A DNA stretch of 64,000 bases from Auanema rhodensis (lineage: Eukaryota > Nematoda > Chromadorea > Rhabditida > Rhabditidae), in the NCBI GenBank assembly GCA_964057225.1, contig OZ059894.1, forward strand, positions 8,008,131 through 8,072,130, given 5' to 3'. The notes under the pieces were generated by a model that saw only the letters and a list, made by a program, of their open reading frames with translations, had not been told where the DNA came from and made no database searches. Both the position numbers and the translations under genes were made by a program. Below, piece after piece: positions 61,294 through 64,000 of the stretch (its first letter is position 1; each line of letters opens with the position of its first letter).

Positions 61294-64000
61294 ATGACAT
61301 CTAGGTCAAGAAGTAGATCTCTCGAAAGCAGTGCAAGGTATACACCAGCTTAATGTTGATTCACTTTTTAGCTATTTACAGTAGAAAAAGTGCTTCGTCA
61401 AAATCACCCAGTCGTTCTCCTGATAAAAGCAGAGGTCGCACTAGAAGGAAAAAGAGGGATTCTGGATCCAGAAGGTTTAGTTATGATCTAGTTATGATCT
61501 CCAATACTCATTATTTATAGCGTTTCACCTAGTAAGTCTTCGCATGAGACTTTACGAGTGGCATGGAGGGAGTTGAAGTTAGATGAAAACAATTTCGATG
61601 TTTGGATGAATGTTGTTCAGTTAGCAGACCAGCTTGTACGCATTAAAAATGTATTATGCTCTAAATGCTTTTGTTTCAGAATGAATCTGATATTACTAAA
61701 GAAGTTTACGAACGTTTTTTAGCCCGTTATCCGTTTTGTTACGGGTTCTGGAAGAAGTTAGCTGACTTCGAGAAAAGAAACAACCATATTGAATCTGCGC
61801 TTAAAGTGAGTTGGGTTTTCCTATTTTTACATAAGTTTTACGTTTTCCGGTATGGGATCAAAGTGTCACTGCTATACCATTGTCTATAGACTTATGGCTT
61901 GGTTACATCGGATTTGCTCGTGAAGTCTATGGAGCTGTGGGAGATTTTGATACAATTAATTGGTAGGGAAAATACGCCATTTACTTTTCTAATAGTATTT
62001 TTTAAAGTTTGTACAGTCGAGCCTTGACAACAGCCGGTTTGGAGTTCAAGAGTGATAGTTTATGGAATAATGCAATTGCTTGGAAAGAATCACGAGGAGA
62101 TTGGAAAACAGTTTCTGAGATATACGACAAATTGTTAACGATTCCAACTATGATGTATAAAAGTCATTATGAAAGGTTTATCATTCGTTCTTGAATGCTT
62201 AGTCAGTGATTCTATTCAGATATGAGTCAATTATTAATGCATATGAGCCTGACGTGTTCTTATCAAACGAAGAATACGAAAAAATTATGAGTAAAACTCG
62301 TAAGCATTTGAATTTAGGGGTTAGTTAAAAGTGAAAAAGTTGAAAGCATTCCATTAGCTTAATTCAGAGTGACGAATGCTACATTAAAGAAGAAGTTCCT
62401 GAAACAAATTCTTCAGTTGAATCCCCCGTAGAGGAGACTAAACCCAGTGTTCTCACAGTTCAAAAGGTTCGAAAAATTCTCTGTTTAGAGATTTTCGAAA
62501 TCTTTGCATTTTAGCATAAACCAGAAGTTCTTATGTTTTTCCGAAGTGAAATTTTGTCTCGTCGTAGGAAGCTGCACGAGAAAACAATTGAAAAATATAA
62601 CGCAAGAGCAGGGTTTGAAGGACAAGTTAGTTTGAAGAGAAATAGAAAGTATTTAGTTTTCTTTTCAGATTAAACGGCCGTATTTTCATGTCAAAGCTTT
62701 AGAAACTGCTCAATTGAAAAATTGGAAGCAGTATATTCAGTATGAAATGGATCAAGGAGATCGTGAAAGAGTTTATGTACTTTTCGAACGATGTGTAATT
62801 GCCTGTGCATTGTATGATGAAATTTGGCTCATGGTTGGTTATGATGTTGTCATGATTTCTAATGAATTTATAGTATTCACGGTGGGCATCTGTGCATAAA
62901 GATAGGAAGGAAGCTCGTGCTATAATAAAAAGAGGACTTGTTCATTGCCCTAAAAGCATTCATTTAACTTTGGCTTTATCCGCATTATATGAGCAAGGAG
63001 GTATTTGATTTTGCTGATTTTACCTTCACCTCATTGCTTCAATTTCTTTTTTTGAATTCATAATAGCGTTTTTGTTATCTGTTCTGTTTTTCACGATCTG
63101 TTTTATAGGAAACTTCAAAGATGCTTTGTATGTATTAGATTCCTTTGATAGAAGAAATGATGGGTTTGCAGCCATTCAAATTCGAAGGTTAGGAGTTCAT
63201 CGGCGAATGGAACAAGCTGAGAGGTACTATCTTTGATGTTGTACAGAACTACATGTATCTTTTTCAGTAAACCTAATTATTCCACTGTAATCAGTAAGTG
63301 GGAAACTTTGATTCATTCACCTGATTCAACCCGAAGTCTTAGTAGTTATTATTCCATTAAACTAGCAAGGTTGAATCATTTTATTCATAAGCATTAATTT
63401 TTTTTCGTATTTTAGATTTCATTTGAAGATTCGAAGTGATAGAAAATTGGCTGAAAAGGTTATTAAAAAGGCTTTAGAACGTGACAGGGTAATAAATTTT
63501 TAATTTTTATTCAAATTAAGTATATTTTTAGGATAATATGCAATTACATCTTCAACTCATAGATTTAGCTTACACTGACCCTGAATTTTCACAGGTCTTA
63601 TTAAATCGTTTCCCCGTGAAAATATGATTATACTTTTCTTTAGTCTCGTGTCATAGAAGCTTTTGATAATGCTCTTCGTGCTAAATTTCCTCCTAATGAT
63701 AGATTGAGAATAAGCCAAAGAAAGTTAGACTTCTTAGAAGACCTCTGTTATGATGTTGCTGTGTATGATTTTAAAATTTCTGAATCATTCAAGATTAATT
63801 TGTTTTAGTTTACAAGAGCATTATGAAATGCATCACTCATTACTTAAAGAAATCGAAAATCCTGATCTCCATACCAGAAAAAGAAAATATGAAAGGACTG
63901 ATCGACGGTATGTTTTCAATATTTGAAAAAGTATTTGCTATTTTCTTTATTTGTAGCGATGATGAAAGAGGGGGCCGTGGATATGACCGGTCGTCACATG
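61294..64000 (+). CDS. prp-39: Pre-mRNA processing factor PRP39, 3' end beyond the window
   Basis: U1 snRNP-associated HAT-repeat protein that helps 5' splice site recognition; nuclear. It begins with an Arg/Ser-rich stretch ([16 protein letters not shown]) unlike yeast Prp39, then HAT repeats: [40 protein letters not shown] (a family hallmark), [60 protein letters not shown], and further to [10 protein letters not shown]. The visible part, about 16 exons and 590 residues, ends in [10 protein letters not shown] at the last base. One splice is odd: joining LK to [10 protein letters not shown] needs an intron (61806-61849) that ends in CG instead of AG. The ATG at 61294 sits two bases after an acceptor-like GTTTTTTAG. 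It probably forms an operon-like pair with hmgs-1. Confidence 0.92.

Noticed and set aside
1-64000. CRISPR arrays, phage or transposase genes, operons of bacterial type
   Set aside because: No regular spaced repeats, no terminal inverted repeats with a transposase frame, and all genes have spliceosomal introns.

Overview
The window is nuclear DNA of a nematode, most likely a rhabditid-type chromadorean; the species cannot be named. The evidence is AT-rich sequence, protein genes cut by many 40-60 base introns with GT and TTTNAG/TTNAAG ends, acceptor-like AG sites just before start codons (as expected for spliced-leader addition), and a gene set with clear nematode character: a glb-1-type globin, a MEC-9-like Kunitz/EGF protein, phosphoethanolamine methyltransferase PMT-2 and invertebrate-type lysozymes. 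No bacterial, plasmid or phage features are seen. Exon models were built by hand from open frames and splice sites, so gene limits are firmer than every inner boundary.

Layout. 0.9-5.5 kb (-): a complete CYP4-type cytochrome P450, divergent from glb-1 (+, 6.2-6.9 kb). 7.4-14.4 kb (+): a 23-exon mec-9-like gene with five Kunitz and seven EGF domains, split by a 2 kb intron. 18.2-20.1 kb (+): pmt-2. 22.4-27.3 kb (+): a membrane M1 aminopeptidase, two of whose introns carry copies of one short repeat with a tRNA B-box-like core. 27.3-28.5 kb (-): enolase-phosphatase E1, tail to tail with the aminopeptidase. 28.8-30.8 kb (-): two diverged tandem paralogues of an unrecognised secreted protein, the second with a broken frame. 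32.0-33.5 kb (+): secreted class 3 lipase. 34.0-36.1 kb (+): two recently duplicated i-type lysozyme genes. 38.4-40.5 kb (+): a CDC25 phosphatase. 41.2-43.0 kb (+): an unrecognised charged protein. 45.8-47.0 kb (+): a small CxxC protein. 47.1 kb (+): tRNA-Arg(TCT). 48.2-55.3 kb (+): a long PEAK/Pragmin-like pseudokinase. 56.1-58.3 kb (-): RNase H with a long disordered tail. 59.2-61.0 kb (+): HMG-CoA synthase. 61.3 kb to the end (+): PRP39, truncated by the window.

Functionally this is an ordinary mixture. There are housekeeping metabolism genes (phosphocholine synthesis, mevalonate pathway, methionine salvage), cell-cycle and splicing factors, secreted hydrolases likely of the gut or used in defence, and one touch-receptor-matrix-type gene. 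I see no single multi-gene system. The best leads are the unrecognised secreted paralogue pair, the lysozyme duplicates that lack one catalytic residue, the intronic repeat family, the conserved-looking split layout of mec-9, a non-AG splice acceptor in prp-39, and several exon-like islands that no gene model explains.
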